64,000 bases of DNA from Spisula solida (taxonomy: Eukaryota; Mollusca; Bivalvia; Venerida; Mactridae), in assembly GCA_947247005.1 (NCBI GenBank), contig OX365955.1, positions 19,883,322 through 19,947,321 on the forward strand, read 5' to 3'. Made by a program: the position numbers and the translations under genes. Below the pieces are notes generated by a model that saw nothing but the letters and a program-made list of their open reading frames with translations, was not told the DNA's origin and ran no database searches. Below, piece by piece: positions 14,420 to 28,522 of the stretch. Position 1 is the first letter of the stretch. Every line of letters begins with the position of its first letter.

Positions 14420-14645
14420 TAAATAAATAAAATAAATATACAGGATTTATATAGCACCTTTTTCTTGCTAACACACGTTCAAAGGTACTTTACATATAGT
14501 GTTGCAGCCACAAGGGGGCAGGTGCATCCTCTACCAGTGCAGATACAGCATGATCTGGCCAGAGGGACAGACTGAGAGAAAGCGCCTTAAGATAGAGGGG
14601 TTAGATCACGCATGTCCGGCGTTGCAGAAGTGCGCCTAGCTAACA
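14420..14645 (-). mobile_element. retroposon 3' region with AATA-rich tail
   Basis: On the minus strand the sequence ends AAGGTGCTATATAAATCCTG followed by a T/A-rich AAATAAAT-type tail. This 'GCGCTATATAAAT' type of 3' end is widespread in animal SINE and LINE copies (established knowledge). AAAGGTACTTTACATATA and TATATAGCACCTTT form an imperfect hairpin inside it. The upstream half, to about 14645, is higher in GC than its surroundings (AGAAAGCGCCTTAAG, TGTCCGGCGTTGC), which fits an inserted element. The 5' limit is uncertain and no coding region remains. Confidence 0.45.
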
Positions 14646-15785
14646 GTCAATGAACTTACATAGTACTGTTTTTTACCAATCTCTAATTCTCTACAATGTA
14701 AACAATCATTAGATTTAGTTCTACCATGGTGTGCAATACCAATATAAAGCTCAACTACATGTAATGCCTAGCATGACACTTCTCTGTAAACCAAAGATGG
14801 CAAGGACTTTGGATATATACAGTGGTGGGGGGGCAACAATATGTGGAGTACAAGCTATATCACTCGCTAAGCGTTCATTATTTAGTTTTAACTGATCTAT
14901 ACTGTAAATCAGATTCACAAGGTGCATCACAACCAATTACTGGAGACACAATTATTGTACTCTAACACACCTGGTTTGTTCAAGCTAGCTACACATGAGC
15001 TAGGTGTTCATTGGGTCGATTTGTTTTAGGTGCATCTAATTATAACACATATATTATTATGTAAATGTTGTAAGCTAGTAAACTTAATGATGAGTTTGAA
15101 AAAAACTTGAGGTCAACCTGTAACTGTAATGAACATATAAATAGTTGAGTTATTCTAAACGTCTGGAGCGCAATTAGTGTAACGCAAGCTCTGTCATGTA
15201 TGTAGTTGTTAAACCTTTGCATAGTGTCATATGTGTACATGTTATAATTGAGAAAAAGCTTTGAGTACTCAGGTATGCGAATCATGACAAGCAATGATTG
15301 ACATATGAAGTTTGCTGGTTGAAAACAATCATCCATTGTGTTAGTATGCATGAAGTCACATCCCTACGGCCTTCATTGACAACTTCATCATTCAAACACA
15401 ACCAAATAACAATGTGTTTCTACAAGACTATAACACTGTTCCTTTTCCACTTGTTATACAAATATTTTGGATTTTTTTCACGGCATTGTGCCTTTTATTA
15501 AATCATAAATTATTAAACATCCTTTCATTAATATAGATGACTTCATCAGACTAAATGTGACAGGCCTTATATCAAATTTTGAACAAACAGTAGTGAATAG
15601 TTGCTATTGTTGAAAGATGATTGAACATGTAAATGCACCAGACAAATGTTTATTTAAGAGATATGCGATTGAATATGTAAGTCACAGACACCTAACTCTA
15701 AATATAACGTAAATAATGAATGTGTTAAGATATCAAAACCCCATTGAGGAGTCACTGAAGTGCCCGAGGAAAAAAGAGTGGTAGA
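14646..15785. other. non-coding, nothing recognised
   Basis: Contains two overlapping domain-free frames of 103 (minus) and 67 (plus) codons near 15040-15501, treated as chance. Confidence 0.55.
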
Positions 15786-15832
15786 GGCAGTTACAAAATC
15801 AATTTTATGCGGCAGTTACAAAATCAATTTTG
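15786..15832. repeat. short direct repeat
   Basis: GGCAGTTACAAAATCAATTT occurs twice about 25 bp apart. Confidence 0.65.
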
Positions 15833-18180
15833 AAGGACCTTTAATTTTCTTTCAATATTTCTTGTCAGTAAATAAATATACGAAAAAATGATTGTAAATA
15901 AAAGATTTGATTCATAAAAATTAGTGAAGCATGGGGTACGCTATACAATGACAAATATGGTGAACATGAGGAGATTTTATCAACATGTTACACGGTATAC
16001 CACCAATATACCACCAATTTCAGATAATGAAAATCACCCAGTTTCTAATATATAGCATCTCAACATTTTCAAATAGGAGATTTTTATCTAACTCAAAATT
16101 TATTAAATGTCTAATTTATGTTATAAATTTGATGAAGACCCTCATAGTAGAAAGCAAAATGAACTGCCTCATTATCACCCCCTGACTGAACAATATTGAT
16201 AATAAAACACAGTTATTCTGGTACATGTACGAATATAAACTAGACACAGCCACTTTAAGGTCATTTTAATAAATTTACTCGAGACCATTTAAATTGTTAA
16301 CAAACTGAGGCAGTCAGCCAATAAAAACATGTTTTACAAACAACTGACCAAAAGACATTGTCAGTACATAGCATCAGCATGCAGTAATTCTAAATTAATA
16401 TTACAGTCATGTTCAGTTGCATGTGTGTTATGGTCCTGATTACCAGTTGGAAGATATTGCACAAGGTATTTATCAGCTTACACTATTGAAGCTTGAAGAT
16501 GTCTCTACATTATACGAGAACAGCTTTCATTCAATGTAAGCCAGCTTCCGCAGCCGATATCCTTTTTAATTTTCCCACCAAGATCATCAATTCATTCCTA
16601 TTCAACAGTAAATGTATTGACTTGCCTCCCAATAAGTACATTTCAGTAGAAAGCACTCTAAAATCCAATTAAAGTTTCTATACATTAAATAAGGCATATC
16701 AATCACTAGGATACATGTAGCTTGGTGTAGCCGGCAGCATCATCATCTTGTCCTTCGGTGACCTTTATTGTCACTATACGATATGTCATCTGCGAGCATT
16801 ATAACACCACTCATTTACATATATACACAGATACATAGTGCCATGGGAATGCTGCTTGTTCTAACTATAAAACTGACACATGAAGACATCTTTTATTAAG
16901 TTCTTACAACACCAGAAGCTGTTGGTAACAAACACCACAGCACCATAGTTTTCTGTGACAGTGTACATAATCACATGCTATGGTCAGAAGCAACACTTGG
17001 TGCGACACTTGGTGCGCTAGGTCTGAATGTTATTATAAACTGCATGACTTTCCTTTACTAGCTGAGATGTGCTCATTGCTGTAGGGTTTCATGATATAAC
17101 AAAGCTGACTGCAATAATGGCCGTCACTGACATGCATGTGGCTCAATCTTGTAGGGTTGTATTATATAACAGAGCCTATCTGGTACTCGGGTGATAAGTC
17201 TGTCAATCCAGACGGACTGCATACAACATTTCCACACTATCCAATTTGTTCAATCCACAGACAAATGCCTGTCTTGTCTTGGTGCAATAATTGAAGTTAA
17301 GAATTGATAAGGTAGACTATTTTAAGTTTCAGTGTCCGACCAATTTTTTCTGCCTATCCAAACAATCAAATTGAAGCCGACACAGAACACTTAACGAATG
17401 AGTTACCTGTTTGGTAAAATCTAATAGAAGTCAGAGTACAAATGATTGAGAATTAATGGCTGAAACCTCTAAGGAAAAAGACATATATGCGAACATCAAC
17501 AAACATACAAAACTTACGAAAATAGGCAATTAAGGCAAAGCTTATTTAAATACAGGGTACCAGCTAAATTCAGGCTGGTTCCCAAGACACTTATATATAT
17601 ATAGTGAACAATCCTGTTATCAACAACTATAGAGAATTGAAAAGTTTAATGGAAAATGGATGTGAACATATTGATAACAAGAATATAAAATCATTGCTCG
17701 ACTTAGATAATGCCAACACAACCTTGAAGGTTTTCAGTATAGCTGAGCATTTCCGATTTTCCATGTCATAGATAGTTTAATCTTTTAAAAGCATAAAAAC
17801 ACAATCTATTACATTTTGTGTGCACCAAGGGAGGTGATAAAAAACATTTAGAGAATTGAAAAAAAATATTAATACTGCATTGACTTCATTTTGTGTGAAA
17901 TTTATAACTGCACTACTAAAACATGCATACAAGTTAACACCCTTCAATATCACAAGTGAGGTAAGGTATTGGCTGATTCAAACCAATAGACAGAGATGCT
18001 GACATATATAATACATGCGTTTGCTCCTTTTCTTTCGATTTGCAAGCCAACATTTCTACAGTTATATAATCGATCACATATGATGAGTTGGCTGAAGTTA
18101 TATCTACAGACCTACAATAATTGTGCTGGCCAGTTTTGTTTTGTGTGGCTAGTAAATTTAATGAAACGATTATAAGAGAA
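15833..18180. other. non-coding; weak ancient duplication
   Basis: Two diverged copies of a roughly 75-bp segment can be seen near 17070 and 17150 (TGTAGGGTTTCATGATATAAC versus TGTAGGGTTGTATTATATAAC). A tiny repeat ACACTTGGTGCG lies near 16992. Nothing else was recognised. Confidence 0.5.
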
Positions 18181-18325
18181 AGGGGTAGAAAGGGCAAGAT
18201 ACCAAGTAGAGGGGGTAGAAAGGGCAAGATACCAAGTAGAGGGGATAGAAAGGGCACAATACCAAGTAGAGTGGGTAGGAATGGCAAGATACCAAGTAGA
18301 GGGGGTAGAAATGGCAAGATTATTT
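18181..18325. repeat. 30-bp minisatellite, about 5 copies
   Basis: Unit AGGGGGTAGAAAGGGCAAGA followed by TACCAAGTAG, 30 bp. The length is a multiple of three, so both strands stay open across it and give repetitive frames (GRKGKIPSRG on plus, LPFLPPLLGI on minus). These are products of periodicity, not evidence of genes. A degenerate partial unit follows at about 18330-18352. Confidence 0.85.
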
Positions 18326-19495
18326 AACCAAGGGGAAGGGTAGAAATTGCGAGATATCACATTTATCACTCATTATCAAATGTTTGAATTATATGTTACC
18401 ATCCCTGTATCATATAAACCTATGTATATCACATAATGTAATACTTTTTAATCATCATTATCATTAATATATATAAATATTGATGATGGCATCATCATGC
18501 GGTAACATAATGAGAAGAGCAATAAACCAGGTACAGTACATTCCTAATGGGAGATAAAAGCGTACCCAGTCTCTCCACCCTGTAGCCTCGCACTTGTTGA
18601 ATGATAACATGTATGTACATTATCACCAGCAAATAAGTACCCATGTCGTCACCTTCTAAACATAACTAGCAAATTGCAACGGCTTTATTTCTGATTATCT
18701 ATTATCAGTAACTTATCTCTAGAGTTATCTCTCATTTATCACTAATTATCTCCCTTATCAAGGATGTTAAATTTGCTCAATTTGATGATAATATAACCAG
18801 TAGTATCATATGATGTTGATTCAGGTCTATCTAATGTAAATAATTCACATTATGTAAATAAACCGAGCCTTCTCTACTTTCAGTTTGCAATTTCTAGGAA
18901 TATGCAATTGAGCTATAATTCAGTTTGGGGTGAGATATGCGGGATATGATAGCCTGATGTCAGAAAACTCATGTGATAAATGATCATAATAGGTGATTGG
19001 TTACAAATTAATGTCATACTAGTGGCGAGTATAGATCTGTACCGGTTTAAAAGCCTCTAGCAGACATTATACCAGTTATTTATTTCAACGCCAAGTCAAA
19101 ATTTAATATTCTTTAAGATAACCAAAAAAAAAAAAAGATTTATTTAAATCAAATTACATTGAAACTTGTTTCAAAAAAAACTCCAACCTAATTTAAGGAA
19201 AAACTTTCAAGTCTCAGAAGAATTAGAATTTATATTTGATGAAGAGAGGGAGAGAAAATATGTTAATTCTCACGTTTATCAGCATCATGAAGGTCCTCCA
19301 GTATTTCCTCGACTAATTTCTTTAAGTTTCTTCCTGCTTTTTGTTAACATGTTAGACAAATGTTAATGCCAGCTTACAGGACGTGCACACTAAGTCAGAA
19401 AGACAAGTATTTATTCATGAAATCTTCAAGTATTTAATAATTCATGATTGAAGTTGGGAGTTTTATCAACAGTGAATTCTCAGACATCAAGTGTC
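18326..19495. other. non-coding, nothing recognised
   Basis: AT-rich DNA. The poly-A run near 19123-19136 and a 66-codon plus frame at 19166 show no domain. Confidence 0.55.
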
Positions 19496-19584
19496 AGACG
19501 TCTGCTTATATATAGAACATAATGTGCATTGTTACATCTGACGTCTGCTTATATATAGAACATAATGTGCATTGTTACATCTGA
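19496..19584. repeat. two tandem copies of a 43-bp unit
   Basis: GACGTCTGCTTATATATAGA through ACATAATGTGCATTGTTACATCT is duplicated at 43-bp spacing with the two copies virtually identical, suggesting a recent tandem duplication. Confidence 0.85.
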
Positions 19585-21980
19585 CCAGAAAAATACTAGA
19601 CTTCTTAAAAGTCACACTCAACTACCTTAAATATATGATTATTGTACACAGTTCAATGCCTTTACATATTGAATTCATGAAACAAGTTGAATAAAATCAT
19701 AAAATGTGAGACCCCGTTTTCATGATCATGATGTTTACAATTGCAATGGTCATGGCCAAACTTCAAACAGGGCCAACTACTTGGGAAAACAAGTTTGATC
19801 AATCGGCAACCTTGTGTTTTGTGTCAGAAATGCATTATTAACTTCCTGGCCAAGTTTGATCAAAATCAAATTGTGGGAACCAAACCGCTCAAACTTTAAT
19901 ATAAGTACCCATTGGTGCAGCGTCGGGAATGTGCAACACATCATTATTAATGAACGGTTAAATATAAAGCTTTAATAGGTCAATTCTATACTTTTTGCAG
20001 TAATTAGGATGCACTAATGTATAACCATTGTCCATTAGTTATTCTAAGGCAGAAACAGCCACATCTTTCTGTCTATGATCTACAGACAGGATGTAGGAAC
20101 ATGCCTGTAATGGCATTCAGAGCATATTGTCGACTAGACTTACTGGTTACATGCCTCCTTAACTTCATTTCATTCTGAGAAATTTTGAACAAGAATTGAC
20201 GTAAACCATGCATATTATCTTAAAAGCCATAGTATTCAAATGTAATTATATATTTACTCGGAGAAATTCCATTTTATTTTAGGATAAACATCAGCAATGT
20301 TACAATAACCATCTTGTTCAGTTCAGTTCAGTTCAGTTGAGTACTTCTGCCATAATTCAATGGACAAGAATTAAGGTATAAAAATCTCACCATTTGTGTA
20401 CACATATTCTTATGATTCTAGCAAGTTTGTTACAAATTATTACAATTTTCAGAAAGTAACAAAAACTCTCCATTAAAAGAGATCAGGAAGTATCTACAAC
20501 AACACAAAGACAAATATTATGCAAATTGACGGTTTCAAGACAAGATTTTCAAGAATTATGCAAATTTCTCCCAGATCTTAACACAAAACTACCACAAAGA
20601 ACAACATTCAACCCAAAAGAATCAAAACGAAACTAAAATAACACTACTGTTTATTGTCTGTGGTATAAAGTCAAATTCTAAGTATAATATTCACAAGATT
20701 ATCAATACAGATTTTCTGAGAATTGTAGGCTAGTAAATTCTTACAAAATCAATAAAATGTATCAGTTTTAGAATTTTAAAATCAATTTTTGTAGTTTAAA
20801 AGCTCTAAGGCATTAGAATCTATGTGAACATATAAAGTTTGAAGGAGGATTACTAGAATAGAACATGTGTGAGAATGGCAATAGAATAACTAATATATTA
20901 ATTCTACTTTGTAATGGTATCAAATTAGTAAGGGAAATAACTCTGGATACATCAAGACAAGGGTAAATGCCATCCTAACAGTCCAAATACTGGATTTTTT
21001 ATTCAAAGGAAAAAAACATTTTCAAAATCCGAAAAGTTTGAAACTGTAGAAACTGTGAAATCATTATTTTCTTAATTAAATGGAATGAGGAGTGGAGAGG
21101 GAATACTAATTTACTGTAACTGGTTCAACCTTATATTTAAACAATAAGTTTTTGATTCACAAATTATATCACTATTTGAAGTGTTTATAATCGGACAAAC
21201 ATGGCTTTTAAATCTGCTATCATTATATGAAGAGATCCCACACACTTTTATACTAAACTGTTAACATGCATTCAATTCCACCAAGTCGAAACATGTCTGA
21301 TTTCTTGAAACTCTTCCACTTGTAAGGTGTTTTTCATCGGCTCTTGTCTTGTGGCCATTATCTGACAGATACACTGTCTAATGCAATCTTTTCATACCAA
21401 GAATATCTCATAACAGCAGCAAATTTGCAAAAAATCAGACACATTTTATTTCTGTACAGACACTCAGCAAGACAGAAACTTTGAACGCCTTTTCATAATC
21501 TCCATTCACAGTTATAGACTGTTTTATATTGATTTCCGAATCATTTCGTCTGTTGAAGATATCACCAAAATGTTTTTTTTCGCTTGGGGTTGCAACAATT
21601 TGTTATGGATGCCAAATTTGTCACATTAAAAGAAAACTCTCCACAAAACAAACCAATTGAGATTGCTCAGAGAGAGGAATTATAACGATAATATAGAAAA
21701 TAAGAAAAATTGGTCAAATTTGTCACATTAATATTCATAAGTCTAGCATGAGAAAAGATTGAATATCATAACGAATTATCTGTAACACAATACCAGTCAT
21801 CTTGTAGAGGCTGAGTTCGGTATTTTTTTTCATGCCGAATTTCTGGCATTAATCATGACATTGTTTAACCCCCACCCACAACCCTGTTACATTATCCTGG
21901 CACACAGCCAATCAGTCCTGGAACTAAACACTCGTACACTGTGCGCTACAAGGGAACGACCCCAGTACCAATATTAACAA
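19585..21980. other. non-coding; one pentanucleotide microsatellite
   Basis: Contains (TTCAG)n at about 20315-20339, four to five units. Otherwise no recognised feature. Confidence 0.6.
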
Positions 21981-22078
21981 TGATGCAGAAATCAAACCTG
22001 CAACCTTATGTCCCAGACCCAGAGGCTGAGCTTCAAGAGTATGACGCTCAAACCCATCCAACTAACAATAGCAATGAT
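21981..22078 (-). mobile_element. degenerate tRNA-like head, probable SINE relic
   Basis: On the minus strand GCAGG TTTGATT TCTGC forms a 5-bp T-arm with a 7-nt loop (B box GGTTTGATTTC). About 60 nt upstream, GGGTTTGAGCG resembles the end of an A box. The acceptor stem is not convincing, so this is not a functional tRNA. The downstream body (toward 21880) contains GGGTCGTTCCCTTGTAGCGC and may belong to the element. Confidence 0.35.
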
Positions 22079-24877
22079 TTTATTGTCCAATGAAAAAGCT
22101 CCCTGAGTCAGATGACCTAGAGCTTGAATTGTAACAAATCAAATGGTAAATATTGGCGCATTGAGAGATTGTGCAACACAAACATTGGCTAACATTGTGT
22201 GCCCATACAATGATGTTGGAGAGGAAAGATTAAACATATTTTACCAATTTTCCACTCATTCATTGTTTGATCATTTATTTGATCACATAGTTTGACCATT
22301 TTTGTTAAGTTTTGAATTGACCCACTTCCATTTGTATACTTAACTGTACAAACAAAATATGTTTGCACAATTTCAACTTAAATTATCCATATTTGACATA
22401 AAGTAACTCTTATACAGACTGTCTTTGTTAGAGCAACCAGATGCAGTCAGTTCTTTAATCATACGATTAGAGCAATCAAAGTATCTGTTTCAAAGACTTC
22501 TATGTATCATAAGATATCCCTTGTATATTATTACAATACTACCAGGTCCGAGTTAATTCTGTTTTCATCATACATAAGGAAACTATGAGGGCACAATTAC
22601 AGGAACACTTTCGGTATTCATCATGATTATTCTATTTGTTCTGGAAGCAAATAATTAGGACACGCACATCGTACGAAACTGACCAATTATGAGTGTAGTT
22701 ATACTAGGCAATTTCGTATCTCTGTTCAATTAAGTAATTTAGGTCAAAGCATAGGCTGACCTTCCAGGTTCTCTTTGACAAATATAATCATATATTCTAT
22801 ATGTTTCCCCGATCTGTAGTTTAGTGATGCTGGCAGTTTAGCCGAGACAATGTCTATGAACAGCGCGCCAGTAATCAATCTTATGCCACTTTTTTGTGGA
22901 ATTTCCAGAAATTTTATTGTCAAAAATTGACATTAATTGCCAAACTTATTCACGGCCTGACTGATGATCAAGGCTTGTTTTAAGTGTTCTCCATGCTACT
23001 CTTTAATAGTGAGATTCTATTCTTCATTGATACAGTGGAGTTTTCCAGCCTTCAAGTGGATACTCTCTGCAGCAACTTTTGCTGTTCTTTAATATTTGAT
23101 TAGTCCTTCCAGCAGTCTTAGTAGAGAAAGTGGTAAATTTGAATAATTTAAGAGTCCTGAAAATTCTGACTGAAAATAAATGGTGTGAGACAAATTGGTG
23201 GAATTGATGCTAGTTTGTGGCATAAACAAATCATAAACAGATGGGAGGACTACAAGCAACAACAGAGTATGAACATCCAGATTGTCATCGATTTATAACA
23301 AACTACTTGTTTTAATGTTCCACTTGTCTGTCATCATTTGCTCTTTGAGAAATTATGTCCAGGACAGACTTTGAAATTCAAGTCACACACAACATTAGCA
23401 TTGTTCGTCAGTTCTCTGTAAACTCTGCAGTTTACTTGTTGTCAAAATATGAAACAATGGAAATAGGTCAGTCATGACATAGAGAAATAGAGCATGTACA
23501 AAATGAGTTTAAATTATCGTAACCATCCAAGAACTTTAATTAAACCAGTTCCAAAAAATGCATTAATTTGAAGAAAACAAACACGAGTCTGCAAAATGCC
23601 AGAATGTATTCTTTGTTTATGTAGACTTAATGAATACATTTTTGTTTGTGCAGCTGAAGAAAAAAGTGCTGAAATCAGACAATTTCCTCTGATAGCAGGA
23701 GAAGGAAAACGTTAATTATACTCTTAGACAGTCGAGACTTTATAGACATTGGGGGAACAAGAAATGTAAGGTAGGATAGATAGACTCTAAGGTAGAAGAG
23801 AATAGTAAGCACATGTTACAGTCTAACAGACAATAGGCAAACAGCTGCATCAATGATAATATAGTCCTAGTACTACTTGTCACAATAATAACTATCAACC
23901 TGATCATAAAGTGTCATTCTGCAAGATTCAGCTACAAGTGGCACTTAATTCTAGCATTCTTACACAATATTGCCTTAAGTCTATTACAAGGGGAGCTTAG
24001 TGGCATTGAATACCGGCTGAACTATGACATGTGATCATTAGAACCTTAAAGGCATCATGTAAATTATTCCTTGGCCAAATCAACTCAATAGAACTATCAG
24101 TCTGGCTATTTGCGGGAATATAATCACTATAAAGCTTGTTATTATGGACAAAGCCAAGGAATGATGATGATTTATATAATATGCAAGATAATGCAGGCAT
24201 ATCGCAGCCGGTGCTGTCTAGAATACTAGTGGGATTTAATGTGGTCAGAGTTGTGCTCTATACAGGGTCTGTGCTGTTTAAAGTTGTTATGCTTTTTCCT
24301 ACATCAGACAAGGAAACAAGACACAAGTATCAAAAATATTGGTCATATGTTTTCCACTTTGGTAAGGTAAAACACATCCATCAGATTGAATTAGCAAGCT
24401 AGCAGCAGATAGGCATCATCACCAATTAGACAGAGCAGGATTATCAGTGATGTTTACCTTGGCTATGTTATACCTACCAGATGCACTCTGACACAGTCAG
24501 AACAAACACAAGTATGCCACCAATAACCTGTTACGCCCAATCAGGACATTTCTTAGATACCAATATTTACTAATAACAGTATTTAGATAAATGTTGTATT
24601 GGTCAAGCTGCTGATATCTTAATGCTTTATCTGCATACCATACATTTCCATAAGACACATTTCACATTGGTAAGCTGGTGTATACTGACCAATTGCAATT
24701 AGGGTATGATAGGGAACAGCCTGGTTTGTTTGGATGTGTCTGTATGGATTGTGTACAGAACCTCTCTGTGATAATCTCTAGAATCAGCATATGTCCTGAC
24801 AACTACATGGCTCTCTAATATAGCAATTACGGACTCCTTAATACACATAATGTTATCATTACAATCATCACAACACT
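22079..24877. other. non-coding, nothing recognised
   Basis: Overlapping domain-free frames on both strands at 23997-24402 look accidental. Confidence 0.55.
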
Positions 24878-25008
24878 CAGTCTGTCCCTTACAGAATGCA
24901 GTACCATGTGTATTCATAGACTGTCCCTTAAAGAATGCATTATCATGTGTTATCATAGACTGCCCCTTACAGAATGCATTATCATGTGTGTATTGACATA
25001 GACTGTGT
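24878..25008. repeat. 39-bp tandem repeat, three copies plus a fragment
   Basis: CTGTCCCTTACAGAATGCA recurs at 24882, 24921 and 24960 (39-bp spacing), with a partial fourth start near 25003. As 39 is a multiple of three, it sustains a minus-strand frame with a repeated peptide (HDNAFCKGQSM); this is regarded as repeat-derived. Confidence 0.8.
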
Positions 25009-25400
25009 GCCGAGTCCACCAAAAACAGCATCCTTTAATACTATAATATCAAAAACTGTTTTTTCAACTACGCACGAAAACCATTCAAAGTTTTTCCCAA
25101 AACACAAAAAAAAAATTCCTTATTTTCCTAACAACATAATAGAGTATGATACAAGTAAAGCAATTGCACATGCATTTAATATATTTATCACAATAGGCAG
25201 TAAGTGCAGTGGAATGTTTTTTTATAATATTGATGAGTGGTAATGCAACTAAAGTTAGCTGAAGTAGAGCTTGGTAATGCTCACTCCAAGCAAAGGCTTC
25301 TTAATTTTTATGAATATTTGTATTTATTTTGTTGAACTAAACACAAACATAGGTATACAAAATAGCATTAAAAAGTGTTTTATTCTGAATTTGGATGTTT

Positions 25401-25440
25401 TAAAGTTATAATGGTTGTTAAATGGTTGTTAAATGGTTTT
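25401..25440. repeat. 12-bp repeat, three copies
   Basis: AATGGTTGTTAA is repeated, the last copy changed to AATGGTTTTAAC. Confidence 0.65.
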
Positions 25441-25614
25441 AACAAACCTTCAAGTATGATGTTTAAATAGACAGTATCAGATAGACGTATAGATCACCAG
25501 TAGTTACCAAAATATGATAACACCAAATTCATATTTTACTATTTCAAGTGGATTTTAGTGAGAGCTCCTGACAGTGAAAACAAATATGAAACACCGACTT
25601 ACACAGTCATTTAA

Positions 25615-25856
25615 AGGAGAGAAGTAGAGTGCCCATGCTGTGATAGTTTCAATTCAGAGAGAAAAATCTATAAAGCCCACATCGAAAACAGCCATCCAAA
25701 AGAAAAAATCACAACTACAGTCCTAAAAAATTGAAGAAAATTGAGTTTAATTCAAACTATGTAGAACGTCTCTATGAAAAGTACTTGAAATGTGTCATGA
25801 CGAAAAGAATTTGTAACAGTCAAAGCAGATTTCAATCAGGGTTGGCATTGGTGTAA
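25615..25856 (+). CDS. possible C2H2 zinc-finger exon with one-base frame break
   Basis: After a TAA at 25612 the frame opens and from 25630 reads CPCCDSFNSERKIYKAH then IENSHP. That is C-x2-C-x12-H-x4-H, an exact match to the classical C2H2 zinc finger consensus, followed by a lysine-rich linker (KEKITTT). The frame ends at TGA 25732-25734, immediately after the run TCCTAAAAAATT. One extra base in that A run would connect it to a second open frame (25731-25853) reading KKLKKIEFNSNYVERLYEKY and onward. That frame runs into the consensus donor GTAAGT at 25853-25858. So the region looks like a single exon of up to about 240 bp, interrupted by one missing base: a real pseudogene lesion or an assembly error in a homopolymer. 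The acceptor side is weak. Classical C2H2 fingers bind nucleic acid; nothing more about function can be said. Chance occurrence of the motif remains possible. Confidence 0.35.
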
Positions 25857-28522
25857 GTCAGTGGATGATAGAGATAATACAATCTTACTGTCAATGTTTA
25901 TATAAGAAATAATCATCTTTAAAAATAATAATTTCCGTTCATTGGACTTTTTAAATACCTCACACAAAAGTGCCCGTAATATGCTAGATCTGCTATTTAT
26001 TATTTGTATCTTAATCTTTAAATCACACTTAAAATGACAAAGAATAGACAGGAATATTTTGGCTCATTTGCACTATAAGCAAGGTCTTAACTGCAGTGAT
26101 AACTATAAAGCTGACTTTCTGAAAGAATTTAATAATGTGATGTTCTTTGTTGAAGACACGATATACGATGTCTACCCCGACACATTCTTTTGTTGTTAAC
26201 TAGACGCTTATTAGTCATAAAATACTTGCACATTATGTTCTGTTACGATGCCGAATTAAGCCGATGATACAATCACTGTGCATAGACGGACAATAAAATC
26301 TGTCGCTCAAATACACGGCACACTTCTATTGTATCAAATACGATAATCTGAACAAGTTTATATCCAAACGCCAAAAATTAGCCTTGTCAATCAAATATTT
26401 TACAGTTAAGAATATTATGGTTTAAGATCTGATAAGAACATAGAAAAGAGAAATTATTTACTAAATGTCGTTGCTATTTCAAACGGCTGATTAAACAATG
26501 TTTTCTTCAACTTATAATTAGGAACACATTATTAACGGCACAACAATTAACATAAACAAGTCTGATTTTGGGAGGCACGGCATTGACAAACCTCATAGCA
26601 AATGCCAATACATATAGGTTTTTGTTATTCTCTAAACTCTCCGTTAGTTTTCAATGGTGTTTGATTATGTATATAAATCATTAAGGGGTCGAGACATTAG
26701 TGAATTGTTGATATGTTTGCTGCTACAATAAGCTGTTGGAATGTCCGAATGTCGACATCTCTGATGATCTCAGCACGACAAAACATACCCATCAAACTGA
26801 GACACAACACAAGAAATGCCGTTTTAATAGCATGATACAAAAGCTCACAGATTCAAATCTCATCACAAACCATCCATAAATCTTACATATTGATAAAAAA
26901 TTGCAAAAATGTATTTTTAATAGTGATATTTGGTGCAGAGATAAAAGCCCAATTGATTCTCAGATATAATGGAACAGAATTGCAGCAGGTACAAAAATAC
27001 CTGCGTTTTTCAACACAAATGTAAGACTTCAAACGATTAACAGTTGCATGTTCAAGCAACAACATCAGATGAATGATGAAATTATTTTAACACAAAGAAT
27101 GTGATGTAAAACGTTACAGTAAATAAAACTGGACATCAATGATGTGATTGGTTGTGGACAGCTTGAGTGAGACATTATTGCCAACCTATCATCGTGAAAT
27201 GTGATTTCAATTCCCCCAGTAAATCTCGATTTGTCTTAATCAAACAAGCCAATATAGACATATATAATTAAATGCATTAAAACAAATATGCACCTTTAGA
27301 AAAACAAATATTTGGTCATGTCAATAAAATAATGGTTATATCTAAAACGCAAACATATCTTACTCAAGTTCAAATCATTTCGCTCGTACTTGAAATTTTA
27401 CAGGCGGTTGAAAAATTTTATCAATCTAGTACTATCTCTTTATGCAAATAATTTTATCTTGATAGTTTTTCCAACATATTTTGAATATTTGTCATGAATA
27501 TCCAGAACATTTGTATTAATTAATTCACCTTCGTTTTCACCATTAAATTAAAAGAACTTTGCACAAAACTAATAAATCTTCCATTATCGTTTAATGTAAT
27601 ATTTAAATGTAATATTTTTTACTAATTTAAACAAACCTTACAAAACTGAAATTATCTAATATTCAGGATGAAGAATTGAACATGTTTGTGAAGTTATACA
27701 GTTTATGAAAATGGTATTTTTTATTATTCTAATTAATCAATCCAAAATGTAATAAAAATAAATTAATTCACCATTTTTTCAAGGTCTGTTAAAGATTGTC
27801 ATACAAAACATAGCACATGTAATTTATTGTTGATATTTTTGGTGATAAATATGATGAATAGCGTACATTATCATACTATACATGACTAACAGCGTATCAT
27901 CGGTAGTACACATATAATTACATACATGTTAGGATGTACAATGTATACGGTATTACCCAAGCAACATTATAAATATAAAACCATACATAAAATTCTATAA
28001 ATAGTAAATTATGAACTCTAAATTATAATTACTGGGAATTTCAATGGATTTAACATGAATTGTAAAATGTGCCATTTTCCTCAAATCGTATATGTGTTTA
28101 TAATTATATTGATAATATTTAATTGTATGGGATTAATCTTTTAAATTAGCAGTAATTAATAGTATTGCTTTTAAACAAAATAAATGTTTTGTCCTTTATT
28201 TATTATGAAAGTTCTATTATTTTTATCATTGACGCAATAATGATAATTGTACATATTTCAGGTAGATAAGATAATAACGGATCGAGGGTGTGGGAAGATG
28301 TCGCATTATCATATATACCTGTGAATAACATGTGTATACCAAGTAGTGTTTATAAAGATCATAGCAAAAAGAAAGTGTAAAACGGACATTTTATACATTG
28401 ACACTGAGCAAACACCAACAATTTCACTAAGCTATTATTAATACTACGATGAAACAATACTCGGCATACATAAAGGTATATTAAATAATAACACAAATAT
28501 AACTGAAATAACAAATACTTAC
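25857..28522. other. non-coding, very AT-rich
   Basis: No array or element was recognised. If the minus-strand exon at 28523-28674 is real, this is the start of its first intron. Confidence 0.55.

Noticed and set aside
17934..18369. Minus and plus frames with LPFLPPLLGI or GRKGKIPSRG repeats
   Set aside because: The 30-bp unit keeps frames open; collagen-like or antifreeze-like readings are not justified.
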